Shown here: positions 1 through 9,523 of the stretch, in pieces | How positions within the stretch are numbered: the first letter of the stretch is position 1 | Layout: every line of letters starts with the position of its first letter | Assembly (NCBI GenBank): GCA_017440585.1 | Contig: JAFSGW010000017.1 | Coordinates: 81,401-118,444 of the forward strand | Direction: 5' to 3' | Source: Clostridia bacterium | GTDB lineage: Bacteria > Bacillota > Clostridia > UMGS1883 | DNA length: 37,044 nt | The notes under the pieces: model-generated | What the model was told of the DNA's origin: nothing | Databases searched by the model: none | The model's input: only the letters and a program-made list of their open reading frames with translations | Program-made: the position numbers and the translations under genes

Positions 1-289
1 TGTTTTCATACACATTAAGATGGGGGAAGAGAGCATATTTCTGGAATACGGTATTAATGTTGCGCTTGTAAGCAGGAAGATCATTAATCTTTTTTCCATC
101 AAAATAAAGCTCTCCGCTGTTCATTTGCAGAAAGCCTCCGATAATTCTTAATGTAGTTGTTTTTCCACAACCCGAAGGTCCAAGTAAAGTAACAAACTGC
201 TTGTCAACAATGTCAAGACTGATTCCTTTCAGAATAGTATCGCCGTCATAGTCGACAACTGCATTTCTTAAGCTAATAATATTTTCCAA
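1..289 (-). CDS. potA: PotA-like ABC transporter ATP-binding protein (N-terminal part, cut by window edge)
   Basis: This is the first 96 codons of an ABC ATPase read on the minus strand; the rest lies left of the window. The visible protein has a Walker A motif (GPSGCGKTT, about residues 38-46) and a Q-loop region ([15 protein letters not shown]), the form typical of PotA/spermidine-putrescine and related CUT1-type importers. It would sit at the inner membrane face and hydrolyse ATP to drive polyamine uptake. The start is a TTG codon at 289, chosen because GGAG lies 7 nt upstream and there is no ATG nearby in frame. The permease and binding-protein genes expected after it are outside the window, so the substrate is inferred from the ATPase alone. 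Confidence 0.85.
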   Translation of the reverse strand, partial: MENIISLRNAVVDYDGDTILKGISLDIVDKQFVTLLGPSGCGKTTTLRIIGGFLQMNSGELYFDGKKINDLPAYKRNINTVFQKYALFPHLNVYEN

Positions 290-327
290 CCGTTTGCTCC
301 TTCGTATTGAAATTTCAAGTAATTTTC

Positions 328-421
328 GTATGGGAATATCCCCCCATACAGCAGAAATTCATGCCCGAACGACTATTAAGGCATGTAAGCAAATTATACA
401 ATATACTTTTATGAAATACAA
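328..421 (-). promoter_or_regulatory. Putative promoter and structured leader of the potA-like gene
   Basis: On the minus strand there is a TTGTAT (-35, 416-421) and TATAAT (-10, 393-398) pair with 17-bp spacing, pointing at the potA-like gene. Between it and the gene are two inverted repeats: CATGCC/GGCATG (360-365 and 380-385), right at the expected transcription start, and GTATGGG/CCCATAC (328-334 and 343-349) inside the leader. The -35 matches consensus poorly. Apart from this promoter, its leader and the divergent promoter at 501-529, I see nothing in the 290-561 intergenic stretch. Confidence 0.5.
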
Positions 422-500
422 TACTTTTTTAAATTTTTTGTCGATTATATTTCGGCGGTGGTTTAGGGAATAAATTTTATGCAAAATGTATAATTAACTG

Positions 501-554
501 TTGCAAAAGAGGTGATATTTTGGTATAATTATTATATATTTTTATGGTTAGGAG
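501..554 (+). promoter_or_regulatory. Sigma-A-like promoter and RBS of the heparinase-like gene
   Basis: TTGCAA (501-506) and TATAAT (524-529) are separated by exactly 17 bp. Transcription would start near 536. AGGAG at 550-554 then lies 7 nt before the ATG at 562. This leaves only a short leader and rules out the in-frame ATG at 544, which has no ribosome binding site. Confidence 0.7.
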
Positions 555-561
555 TGGAAAT

Positions 562-3500
562 ATGAAAAGAATTTTAAGCATCATTCTTTCGCTGGCACTT
601 ATTTTGTCAGTAATTGGGGCAATTCCCTTTACTGCAAGTGCGGCAAGTATGTCGGATGCAAACTTCTTTGGTAAGTTTGACCTTACATATCCCGGCATGG
701 AAGAAGTGAAGGCTGCAGTGGACGTGCAGGACTACGCTGCGGCAAAGAAAGCCTTTGTTGAGTATTTGTCCGTAAGAAAGGCAGAAGGCAATGCGGCTGC
801 ATTCCCTATTACAGCTGCCCATGAAAACTACGGACAGGCAGTATTGCCTCTTGACAATATCTTAACAGGTCCTTACGAGTTCGACATATGGCTTAACCGC
901 TTTACCGTTACGGGTAAGGAATTCGGGCTCTACGAGGTTGACCTTACAGAAAAAACAGCTCAGGAACTGAACAATCAGGCAATTTCCGTGCTGCTTTTTG
1001 AAAGACAGAAGCAGGCGTATCCCGTGCTTGTTGCAAGTAAGGAAAATGCAGGCTTTGAGCCCATGCTTGTGGTTGAAACTGAAGAGGGCGACGTATACGA
1101 AATCATGGCAAACCATGATACATACGTAAGCTCCGGCTCAACCGGCACAACCTACGGCACAGTTGCAGAGCTTTACGTTAAGGAGCAGAGTGACTCTGCA
1201 TCCAGCCCCTTCGGCAGTCAGACAAGAAGAGCATATATTAACTTCCCCTTAGAAGAGGCTGCAAACAAGACCATCAAAAAAGCCACAATGAAGCTTTATG
1301 CTAAATTGGCTGAGGATGCAACTGTTGACTCTCTTGACGTGCACGTTATAAGTGTGGGCGATACTATGTGGGACGAAAACAAGCTCACATGGGGAACAAT
1401 AGGCGGCAATATCTATTCTTACCAGAATGCAGAGGTGCCCACATGGCAGAAGCCAAGCGGTGCTGATGGTGAATATGAAAACGTTACTACACGTTTCTGG
1501 TTTGCACGCAGTATGGCTTATGAATACCTTACATATCTTGCTGATTCCGAGGCATATGCAGTTGAGCATCCTCTTTATCCCGACGGAAGTGTGTTCGGTG
1601 AAAAGCTTATTGACCTGATGGATGCTTTTGCAACACAGAAGGGTTATGGTTACAACCGTACACTTGAAACGGGTGAAAGATTAAACAGATGGGTTGACGT
1701 TTTAGATGCACTTATTGATACACCTGCAGTGCAGAATAACCCCGATAAGGTTTGCAACATAATATCCTTCATGTGGGGCGACTGTGAAAGCCTTGCAACA
1801 AAGGACATTACAAACGGTTCCTACTGGTGGAGCAACTGGAGAATTGTTGCAAATGCAGGCTTCTTCAAGGCTAATGAATATTTCCCTGAATGGAAGAACT
1901 ATACAAACTGGAGAAACAGAGCTACAGGCAACATTGATTACACACTTGACCTTTTGTTTGTTGATGACATGAGCTTTGCCGAAGCAGGCCCTGCTTATGC
2001 AGTATGGTGTGTTGAACTCTTCGGTGATGCGGCAAGAATGGCTGAATTAAACGGCAGACCTCTTGCGAAGGAATTTACAGAAAAGCTTCGTTATGCAACA
2101 AGATTTGCTCTTGAAAGCCTTTATCCCGATGGTTACGACACAAATATCGGTGACAGTAACTATAAGGACAGAATGAGCGTATTTGATGACCTGGCAGAAT
2201 TCTACGGAAATGACTCCATCATCAATGCATTTGTAAACGGCGACGATGAAGGTGCTGAATATTTCTCCAGCATTTATCATGACTCCAACACAATGCTTAT
2301 GCGTGACAGCTGGAACCCCGATGAAGCAATATATCTGCAGTTTAACAACAACCCCTTTGACGGTCATGCACATCCCGACTCTGCGGCAGTTGTTATGTAT
2401 GCATACGGAAAGCCTCTCCTGGTTGACAGCGGTCGTTACAGCTATTCAAGCTTCAACTCTATCTACAACGACCTCAGATATGCTTCTGCCCACAATACAA
2501 TTGAAGCTGTTGGTCAGTCGATGGCAAGCCATGCAGGTGCTGCAAAGCCTTTGGAATATGCAGTTACAAACGATGTGTTTGACTTTGCAACAACAAGCCA
2601 GACGGGTTACTCCGGCACAACACATACAAGAAATGTATTCTTCGTTAAAAACGGTTATTCAATCGTTACAGACTATGTGACGGGTAGTGCAAACCGTGAA
2701 TACCGCCAGAACTGGCACTTTATGCCTTCCTCCAATGCGGAAATGAACGGCAATACTGCTACAACAAACTTCTATAATGAAGCAAATATCACTATTGCAA
2801 ATGCAGGAAGTAACACAGCCCTTATCCGTGACGGCTTCCACAGTGCGGACTACGGCCTGGTTGCAGCAAGTAAGTATGCTTCCTATGGTAAGAGTGGCAG
2901 TGAAGTTAAGTTTGATACAGTACTTTATCCCAGAAGGGCAGGGGAAGCAGCCGATGTAACTGTTGCAGACCTTGCGGCAGACGACAACTCCAAGGCAGCT
3001 GTTGAAATTACAATTGATGGCGATACAAGCTATTACTACGTTAAAAATACAGACGATTCCGACGGCAAGTTCGGTGATTATACTACAGATGCCAAGATGG
3101 CATATGTTTTCGAAAAATCCAGAAACAAAAAGGATATTTCTATCGTTAGCGGTAAGAGTATCAATGGCATAATCGAAAGTGAAAACAATATCACTTCAAT
3201 GAATGTTAAGTATGAATATGGCAATGTTTACATTACAGGTGAAAATCTTGTTCCTTCCACAAGTCAGGATGCAATGCTTATAAACGTGGGAGATGAAATC
3301 AGCGCAGTTTACCTTAACGGCGAAGAAATAGATTTTGACCTCGTTTTTGAAGGCTTTGAAACAAAGGGCTTCTATGCTGTAAGAAGTACCGACATTACAG
3401 GCAGTGGTGAAATCAGCTTAAACGGCAAGGAATACAATATTGTTGGTGAAAACCTTGTTGAAGGCGGATTAGAGGCTCTTACAAATGCAACCGGAACAAG

Positions 3501-6087
3501 CCTTCTTTCCAATTGGCAACTTGTTACAAACGCTAACTATTCCGAAAGCGGAGAATCCGTCCGCACAACAACACTTGGTGGCGGTAACACAGTTTATGCA
3601 ATGAGAACCTTCTTCCCGATTGAAGGCGGAAAGAGCTACCTTGTTCGCAACTCTATCTATAACAATACCGGCTCTGCAACCACGAGCCATTCCAATGCAG
3701 GTATGAGTGCAATTGTTGCAACGGGTGCACCTGTATTCAACTCCTTCAACAACCTTACAATGTACAGCCATGCTGAATACGGTGGATTTAACTCCTGGAG
3801 TAATGAAACCGGTCCCGTTTATGTTGGTTCAAGACCCGGTAGAACTGACTACGTTACACAGCCCGGTCTTAACAAGGTTGAGGTTGTTATAAATGCTCCT
3901 GAGGCTGCCGAAAACATTATGATTTCTTACGGCGCATGGGGATCTACAGAGCTTTACTTTGGTGATTTTGAAATTTATGAGCTTGAAGAAATTGTAAATG
4001 AGGATGCCGTAGCAACAACTGTTACTGTTGAATTTACAGATAGCGAAGGTAATGCTGTGGCGGACTCCGTTACAGAGGAAATAGGCGAGGGCGAAATTTA
4101 TATTTATGAAGCACCCGAAACTATTACTTATAATGACGAATTCTACAGACTTGACGAGGAAGAGTCTCTCCTCAGTTGCAAGACTGCTCAAGGTGAAAAC
4201 TTTGTTACAGCGGTATACAATAAGGTTGGTCTTGTAACCGTTAAGCATGTTTCTGAAGACGGCGTGGAAATTGCAAACGAAGAAAAACATGAGGTTGCAA
4301 TCGGTGCAGAATTTGACGGAAGCGAGTATTCGAAGCTTAACCTTATTTTTGAATCTACTGTATATAATTACATCAATGCAAGTGATGACGTAATTGAGGT
4401 TTCTGCAAAGATTTCTGAAAACGTAATTGAGCTTACGTATGAAGAGAGCGACGTTTCCTTTGACGGCAAGCTTGCATACTTCACCTTTGATGATGAAGAA
4501 ACAGGCTTTACAAGTGAATTTGCAAAGGCAACCGGCAGTGGCACAAACGTTCTTTCAAACGATGCTATGCGTGGTAAATCTCTTTACCTTAACGGCACAG
4601 GCAATAACTTCTTGACTGTTACAAATGCTGAAGGTGAAGCACTTCTTACAGGCATAGACGAAGCAACTGTTGTATTCTACGCAAAGGTTGCAGGCAGTGG
4701 TGCAAACTGGTCACTCTTTATGGCACCCGATGAAACTGCTCAGGTTTATGCTCAGGAAAAATACGTTGGTATGCTTCATAACGGTAACCTTATAGTTGAA
4801 AGATACCTTAACTCCGGTTCCCGTGCTCCTTCTATCAGCGTGGCTGATCCCACGGGCACATGGAAGAAGTATGCTCTTGTAATTGAAAAGGATGCAACAA
4901 CACTTTATATTGACAATGTTCCCACAACACTTGAATCCTCTTATAAGCTTTCCGATATTTTAGGCGATAACTCCATTCTTCAGATCGGTAAGGCAAACTG
5001 GGGCAGTGGCGAATACTTCAACGGTTATATTGATGAATTTGCAATTTACAATTATGCACTTTCTGCAAAGGAAATTGCAGATATTGGTGGAAGCAGCGTT
5101 GTTACAGTAAGCTATGTTGACAAGAACGGCAACACCCTTCTTGAAAATGAAACAGTAAACGTTCTTTCCGGTGTAGAACTTACAGAGGACGTAATTCCTT
5201 ACGAAAAGCTTATTACAGTTTCCGGCATTAGCTACATGGTTAAATCTATTGAAGGTCTTGGTCAGGTGGCAAACGGTGCCGATATGGAGGTCAAGGTGCT
5301 TTATGCTGAGGCTGTAAAGAGCGAAACTACATTGAAGGCTACAAGAGGCGACTCACTCCGTTCTGCTACAGATTCTTCACTTACAGACTTTGCAAGTGAA
5401 GCAGGAGCAGATTACCCTGCAAGACTTATGACAGATAACCGCTGGTATAAGAGAGCAGGCGTGGCAGGCTTTAGTGTAAATGTTCCCGAAGGTGAAATCA
5501 TCGCAAAGGCAACGGTTAAGCTTCACGTTAACGCCTCCAACGGTACAAACGGTGCGGCAATTTACGATGCATCAAGCCTTCCTGCGGATTGGTCAAGAGG
5601 CAATGTATCAGGCTTCAGCCTTCCTGCAGAGCCTATTTCAACGGGTGTTGTAAGCGGAGCATACATGTCCTTTGATGTTACTGATTATGTAACAGAAAAC
5701 GGTGATATAAGCTTTGCAGTATTTACAACTGTTGACCAGCAGTACATTATTTACGATTCTGAAAACACAAGCTATGTTCCCGAGCTTATTGTTGAAACAG
5801 CCAAGGAAAAGCTCACAACCTTCGAGGTTGTGGACGGTAAGGCTGTTTACACATCCTATGACGGCGAAAATGCAACAGTGGCTGTTGTATACTACAGCAC
5901 AGATAACGAGGTTATCAAGGTTGTGACAGATTCCGGCAATGGTGTGACAGTTTCCGTAAATATTGAAACAAATGTTACCGATGCAGTTTCCTACAAGGCG
6001 TTTGTATGGAACTCCAAGAGCGGAATGAAGCCCATTCTTAATCCTCTTGAAGGCGTATTTACGCCTGCTGAAGTTCCCGGTGAATAA
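562..6087 (+). CDS. Secreted multidomain heparinase II/III-like polysaccharide lyase
   Basis: A 1841-residue exported protein that probably cleaves an acidic polysaccharide by beta-elimination outside the cell. It starts with a signal peptide (MKRILSIILSLALILS..., cleavage near ASA-AS). An N-terminal lyase segment follows (about residues 34-175), then a DNRLRE/CBM-like beta-sandwich (about 180-290), an alpha-helical barrel (about 310-570) and a heparinase II/III-like beta domain (about 590-860) with GHAHPDS, LVDSGRYSYSS and SAHNTIE. Next come a jelly-roll-like region (about 967-1143), two MucBP-like repeats, a LamG-like module (about 1300-1510), a third MucBP-like repeat and a second DNRLRE-like domain (about 1589-1746). 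A short C-terminal module ends near FVWNSKSGMKPI. No LPXTG, SLH or membrane anchor is visible. The substrate (uronate-containing glycan, glycosaminoglycan or alginate-like) cannot be read from sequence. The start at 562 is set by its AGGAG site. Confidence 0.82.
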   Translation: MKRILSIILSLALILSVIGAIPFTASAASMSDANFFGKFDLTYPGMEEVKAAVDVQDYAAAKKAFVEYLSVRKAEGNAAAFPITAAHENYGQAVLPLDNILTGPYEFDIWLNRFTVTGKEFGLYEVDLTEKTAQELNNQAISVLLFERQKQAYPVLVASKENAGFEPMLVVETEEGDVYEIMANHDTYVSSGSTGTTYGTVAELYVKEQSDSASSPFGSQTRRAYINFPLEEAANKTIKKATMKLYAKLAEDATVDSLDVHVISVGDTMWDENKLTWGTIGGNIYSYQNAEVPTWQKPSGADGEYENVTTRFWFARSMAYEYLTYLADSEAYAVEHPLYPDGSVFGEKLIDLMDAFATQKGYGYNRTLETGERLNRWVDVLDALIDTPAVQNNPDKVCNIISFMWGDCESLATKDITNGSYWWSNWRIVANAGFFKANEYFPEWKNYTNWRNRATGNIDYTLDLLFVDDMSFAEAGPAYAVWCVELFGDAARMAELNGRPLAKEFTEKLRYATRFALESLYPDGYDTNIGDSNYKDRMSVFDDLAEFYGNDSIINAFVNGDDEGAEYFSSIYHDSNTMLMRDSWNPDEAIYLQFNNNPFDGHAHPDSAAVVMYAYGKPLLVDSGRYSYSSFNSIYNDLRYASAHNTIEAVGQSMASHAGAAKPLEYAVTNDVFDFATTSQTGYSGTTHTRNVFFVKNGYSIVTDYVTGSANREYRQNWHFMPSSNAEMNGNTATTNFYNEANITIANAGSNTALIRDGFHSADYGLVAASKYASYGKSGSEVKFDTVLYPRRAGEAADVTVADLAADDNSKAAVEITIDGDTSYYYVKNTDDSDGKFGDYTTDAKMAYVFEKSRNKKDISIVSGKSINGIIESENNITSMNVKYEYGNVYITGENLVPSTSQDAMLINVGDEISAVYLNGEEIDFDLVFEGFETKGFYAVRSTDITGSGEISLNGKEYNIVGENLVEGGLEALTNATGTSLLSNWQLVTNANYSESGESVRTTTLGGGNTVYAMRTFFPIEGGKSYLVRNSIYNNTGSATTSHSNAGMSAIVATGAPVFNSFNNLTMYSHAEYGGFNSWSNETGPVYVGSRPGRTDYVTQPGLNKVEVVINAPEAAENIMISYGAWGSTELYFGDFEIYELEEIVNEDAVATTVTVEFTDSEGNAVADSVTEEIGEGEIYIYEAPETITYNDEFYRLDEEESLLSCKTAQGENFVTAVYNKVGLVTVKHVSEDGVEIANEEKHEVAIGAEFDGSEYSKLNLIFESTVYNYINASDDVIEVSAKISENVIELTYEESDVSFDGKLAYFTFDDEETGFTSEFAKATGSGTNVLSNDAMRGKSLYLNGTGNNFLTVTNAEGEALLTGIDEATVVFYAKVAGSGANWSLFMAPDETAQVYAQEKYVGMLHNGNLIVERYLNSGSRAPSISVADPTGTWKKYALVIEKDATTLYIDNVPTTLESSYKLSDILGDNSILQIGKANWGSGEYFNGYIDEFAIYNYALSAKEIADIGGSSVVTVSYVDKNGNTLLENETVNVLSGVELTEDVIPYEKLITVSGISYMVKSIEGLGQVANGADMEVKVLYAEAVKSETTLKATRGDSLRSATDSSLTDFASEAGADYPARLMTDNRWYKRAGVAGFSVNVPEGEIIAKATVKLHVNASNGTNGAAIYDASSLPADWSRGNVSGFSLPAEPISTGVVSGAYMSFDVTDYVTENGDISFAVFTTVDQQYIIYDSENTSYVPELIVETAKEKLTTFEVVDGKAVYTSYDGENATVAVVYYSTDNEVIKVVTDSGNGVTVSVNIETNVTDAVSYKAFVWNSKSGMKPILNPLEGVFTPAEVPGE

Positions 6088-6092
6088 AATTT

Positions 6093-6119
6093 AAGGAGAG
6101 CCGAAAGGCTCTCCTTTTT
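6093..6119 (+). terminator. Rho-independent terminator after the heparinase-like gene
   Basis: A perfect stem AAGGAGAGCC/GGCTCTCCTT closes a GAAA tetraloop and runs into TTTTT. It starts 5 nt after the stop codon. Confidence 0.9.
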
Positions 6120-6123
6120 CGTG

Positions 6124-6156
6124 AAGAAAGCCCGACATTATCGGGCTTTCTTTTAA
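6124..6156. terminator. Second hairpin between convergent genes
   Basis: The stem AAGAAAGCCCGA/TCGGGCTTTCTT with loop CATTA lies directly next to the stop codon of the minus-strand GH50-like gene. It is followed by TTTTAAT on the plus strand. On the minus strand the T-tract is poor, so with the hairpin at 6093 it probably forms a shared two-way terminator. Confidence 0.75.
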
Positions 6157-8117
6157 TAGCATATTGAATTGATTTCTGTTTGTTTTTCATCTGTGGGAGG
6201 AATGTTGCCATTTGCAACAAGGTACACCTCACGGTTTGTTTTCTTTGCACTTTCTACAATTTCAGGGTATTCTCTGTTGCATACATCCACAAAGCCTATC
6301 TGATAGTTTTCACCATCAAAACGGCCTAAATAGCCCTGGTCGTTAAGTGTGAAGTAGTGGGCACCTAAGCAGTAGGGGTGGGATGCACAGCGGTGCATAT
6401 AGTAGCGGTATGCCTTCGCTCTGTCCTCCTGACTTGCAACGCCCTGAATACCGGTTGCATCGAGACCGCGGTCAAGAGCACCGAAGTGGAATTCACCAAT
6501 CATAACGGGCATATCGACAAGGTCAACTATGTGCTGAATGCTTCCGTAGGGGTCATGGCGGTAGCAATTGAAGGAGAATACGTCAAAGTATTCACAGCCT
6601 GCGGTAACCTCCTTATTTGCAACCCATGCATAGCGCATACCCAGGTTAAGGTGATTTTTGTCAATTGCCTTAAGTGCAAGGGCAGGAGCTTTTATAAATT
6701 CTCTTATCATTTCAGCAGATGCATCCATAAGGTCACGAAGTGCAGTTTTACCAAGAAGCTCCTTTGTAACAGGGGTATATAAGTCATCAAAAGCTTTATA
6801 GCAGGAATCCCATGCATTATTAAGGCTTTCAATGCTTCCGTAACGCTCTTTGAGGAAATTTATGATAAAGTCCTTGGAATAAAACTTTTCCTCTGATTCC
6901 AATGTTACAGCGGCTATATTGAGCCCATCTGCAAATGCCCAGTTAGGTTCATTTGACATGAAATAGCCAATCATGTTTTTATCGTCCTTCAATTCTTCCA
7001 TCTGCTGTGCCCATTTTTCGCTTTCTTCCTTGTATTCAGGGGAGAAAACGTCGGGGAAGTCACGGAAAATGTTTTTTGTTGTACGGGGGAAGCCACGGAG
7101 AATATGTACATAGGGGAGATTTGAATTTTTTATAAACTGCATATCACTCCAGCAGGCAACTGTATTTTCGCCCCATTCAATAAGGCGGCGTTTTGTAATC
7201 TTTGTCCAGGCTTCATACCAGTTTTCCCCGAAGGTACGATAAAGGTTGTATTTGTGCCAGGAGAAGAAGGCTTCATCCCCGAAACGGCGTTTTGACCAGC
7301 CGGGGGTATCCTTGTCGGGAAGATAGTCGCAGAATGCTTCAATACCGGTGAGGTTACAGTCACCATCAACACCTACACAGTCCAGACCGGCACTGAAAAA
7401 GGCATAACCATCGGGGTCCTTGAGCCAGTAACGCTTATCGTCCTTTTCAAGAGCAAAAAAGCCTGTTGCTTCAAACTTCTTACCGAGCCATCCTCCGTAG
7501 GGGGAGCAGCTTTCGGGCACAACGGTTTCCTTTTCAAATTCTGCAATAAGGTGAGCTTTAAGCTCTTCTTCGTTTTTTGTTTTGCCAACCCAATCGGTAA
7601 TTTTCTTCTGACCGAGGGTGTCAACAAGCTTAACTTCAGGCACCTTGTATTCAGGCTCTGTATCGGTTATATAAGCATCTTTAATTTCCAGTGTAACATC
7701 AGTCGGGGAGGGGGCAACACCAAAGGCGAAGCCTGTAAGGTTTTTAAGCTTTACAGGGGTGCCGAGCACTACAGTCTTAAGCCTTCCGGGTTTTCTCTTT
7801 AAGAAAAGCACACCGCCCTCGGCAGATTCCTCCTTTAAGGAAACCACTGTTTCAACATGGGGTAAAAGACCGATTTTAACGGTTATGTCACTGTGTTTAT
7901 GGTCTGTATCCCAGAAATTTAAAGTTACACTTGTGGAATATTCGCCAAGATTTGTCACAATGAAAACAACGTGCTCATCTTTATTGCATCCATAGGAGCA
8001 GATTGTACCTTTTTCGCCCTTAAAAAGGAGCATGCCGCCATCCTTTGAAAAGGTGTAAAGTCTTTCATTCTTTGTAACGTTTTTTAATTCTGCCTTGTTT
8101 AAGTCAATTTTTTTCAT
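6153..8117 (-). CDS. GH50-like (beta-agarase-type) glycoside hydrolase, cytoplasmic
   Basis: A 654-residue protein with an N-terminal beta-sandwich-like part (about 1-200) followed by a (beta/alpha)8 barrel of the GH-A clan. YWLKDPDGYAFFSAGLDCVG (230-249) resembles the entry motif of GH50 agarases. The likely acid/base is E390 in MSNEPNW, and the likely nucleophile is E542 in GEFHFGALDRG, a motif I associate with GH50. No signal peptide is present, so it should act inside the cell on imported oligosaccharides. AAGGA upstream of the ATG at 8117 supports the start. It begins 18 bp after murC on the same strand and converges on the secreted lyase, suggesting joint glycan use. The family call is fairly firm. 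The substrate could be a galactan or another beta-linked glycan. Confidence 0.72.
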   Translation of the reverse strand: MKKIDLNKAELKNVTKNERLYTFSKDGGMLLFKGEKGTICSYGCNKDEHVVFIVTNLGEYSTSVTLNFWDTDHKHSDITVKIGLLPHVETVVSLKEESAEGGVLFLKRKPGRLKTVVLGTPVKLKNLTGFAFGVAPSPTDVTLEIKDAYITDTEPEYKVPEVKLVDTLGQKKITDWVGKTKNEEELKAHLIAEFEKETVVPESCSPYGGWLGKKFEATGFFALEKDDKRYWLKDPDGYAFFSAGLDCVGVDGDCNLTGIEAFCDYLPDKDTPGWSKRRFGDEAFFSWHKYNLYRTFGENWYEAWTKITKRRLIEWGENTVACWSDMQFIKNSNLPYVHILRGFPRTTKNIFRDFPDVFSPEYKEESEKWAQQMEELKDDKNMIGYFMSNEPNWAFADGLNIAAVTLESEEKFYSKDFIINFLKERYGSIESLNNAWDSCYKAFDDLYTPVTKELLGKTALRDLMDASAEMIREFIKAPALALKAIDKNHLNLGMRYAWVANKEVTAGCEYFDVFSFNCYRHDPYGSIQHIVDLVDMPVMIGEFHFGALDRGLDATGIQGVASQEDRAKAYRYYMHRCASHPYCLGAHYFTLNDQGYLGRFDGENYQIGFVDVCNREYPEIVESAKKTNREVYLVANGNIPPTDEKQTEINSICY

Positions 8118-8135
8118 TTTCCATTCCTTCTCTCT

Positions 8136-9500
8136 TTATTTTAAAAGTGCTTCGCCTATTTTATATACATCGCCTGCACCCATAGTGAATACAAGATCTT
8201 TTTCTTTCACTGTGTTTTTGAGATAGCCTTCAACATCCTCAAAGGATGCACGGTAGGTGGCACCGTCAATTGCTTCTGCAAGCTCCTTCGAGGAAACAAG
8301 CCCCGTATCCTTTTCGCGGGCGGCAAAAATGTCTGTAATAATAACGTTTACACCGCTTTCGGAGAACACCTTCACAAAGTCATCAAAGAGCATCTTTGTT
8401 CTGGTGTAGGTATGAGGCTGAAAAACACAGTAAATGTTATCAAAGCCCATGTTTTTGGCAGCATCAAGGGTTGCCCTGATTTCTGAGGGGTGATGAGCAT
8501 AGTCATCAACAATAAGAGCTCCGTTAAAGGTGCCTTTGCGTTCAAACCTTCTGTGTGCACCGATGAATTCAGAAAGTGCCGAGGAAATAATTTCTTTATC
8601 TATACCTGCCATATCGGCAACTGCAAATGCACACAAGGCATTGTAAACATTGTGTACACCGGGCACAGAGAGGATAACTGTTGTATAATACTCACCGTTT
8701 TTACGTACCTTGAAGGTGCATTTATCGGAGGAGTCGTGGGTGATATCGTAGCCCTGATAATCACATTCCTTATCAATGCCGATTGTAACAATGTTTTTGT
8801 CAATACCCTTAAGTGCCTTTACAACGTTTTCATCGTCAATGTTTGCAACAAGCATGCCGTCATCGGGGGTGATGAGAGCTAAATGATGGAAGGTGTCGAT
8901 AATATCATCAAGTCCCGTGAAAAAGTCAAGATGATCCTCTTCGATGTTAAGCATAACGGTTGTTTTGGGAGAAAACTTTAAAAAGCTGCGGTGATATTCA
9001 CATGCCTCAGCAATAAAAATCTCCTTTTTACCTACACGTAAATTCCCGCCAATTACGTCAAGCTCACCGCCGATGGTCACGGTAGGGTCCAGACCGGCCT
9101 CAAGGAAAACCTGGGAAATCATGCCTGTTGTGCTTGTTTTTCCGTGTGTACCGGAAACCGCAATAGGATTGTTGTAGCGTTTCATGATTGCACCTAAAAG
9201 CTCTGCGCGGTCAATGATTTCAATGCCCTTTTCCTTTGCAGCAATAAATTCGGGGTTATCCTCCTTTACGGCGGCTGTGTAAACAATAAGCTGCTGGTCG
9301 GTTATATTTTCCGCCTTCTGACCGATAGTAACCTTTGCACCATATTCTTCAAGTTGGCGTGTTATGTGGCTCTCCTTCATGTCAGAGCCCGTAACAATAC
9401 AGCCGTCATCAAGAAGTATGCGGGCAAGAGCACTCATGCTTATACCGCCAATGCCGATGAAATGTATCTTAAAACCATCCTTAAGCATGCTGTTATCCAT
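8136..9500 (-). CDS. murC: UDP-N-acetylmuramate--L-alanine ligase
   Basis: MurC adds L-alanine to UDP-MurNAc in the cytoplasm using ATP, the first step of stem-peptide synthesis. The 454-residue protein has the N-terminal glycine-rich UDP-substrate motif (HFIGIGGISMSALA, about 13-26), the Mur ligase P-loop (GTHGKTSTTG, 117-126), EACEYHRSF, NIEEDHLDFF and DDYAHHP of the C-terminal domain. Its length fits the family. I start it at ATG 9500 because GGAGG (9507-9511) lies 6 nt upstream; the in-frame ATG at 9521 would begin upstream of this site. The GH50-like gene follows by 18 bp and may be co-transcribed. Confidence 0.96.
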   Translation of the reverse strand: MDNSMLKDGFKIHFIGIGGISMSALARILLDDGCIVTGSDMKESHITRQLEEYGAKVTIGQKAENITDQQLIVYTAAVKEDNPEFIAAKEKGIEIIDRAELLGAIMKRYNNPIAVSGTHGKTSTTGMISQVFLEAGLDPTVTIGGELDVIGGNLRVGKKEIFIAEACEYHRSFLKFSPKTTVMLNIEEDHLDFFTGLDDIIDTFHHLALITPDDGMLVANIDDENVVKALKGIDKNIVTIGIDKECDYQGYDITHDSSDKCTFKVRKNGEYYTTVILSVPGVHNVYNALCAFAVADMAGIDKEIISSALSEFIGAHRRFERKGTFNGALIVDDYAHHPSEIRATLDAAKNMGFDNIYCVFQPHTYTRTKMLFDDFVKVFSESGVNVIITDIFAAREKDTGLVSSKELAEAIDGATYRASFEDVEGYLKNTVKEKDLVFTMGAGDVYKIGEALLK

Positions 9501-9523
9501 AATTTTCCTCCAAAAAAACATAC

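Noticed and set aside
2246..2680. 144-codon open frame on the plus strand
   Set aside because: Overlaps the conserved heparinase core in another frame; no recognisable protein.
3829..4290. 153-codon open frame on the minus strand
   Set aside because: It lies inside the long lyase gene, has no RBS and gives a Cys/Asn/Phe-rich, low-complexity product; a shadow frame.
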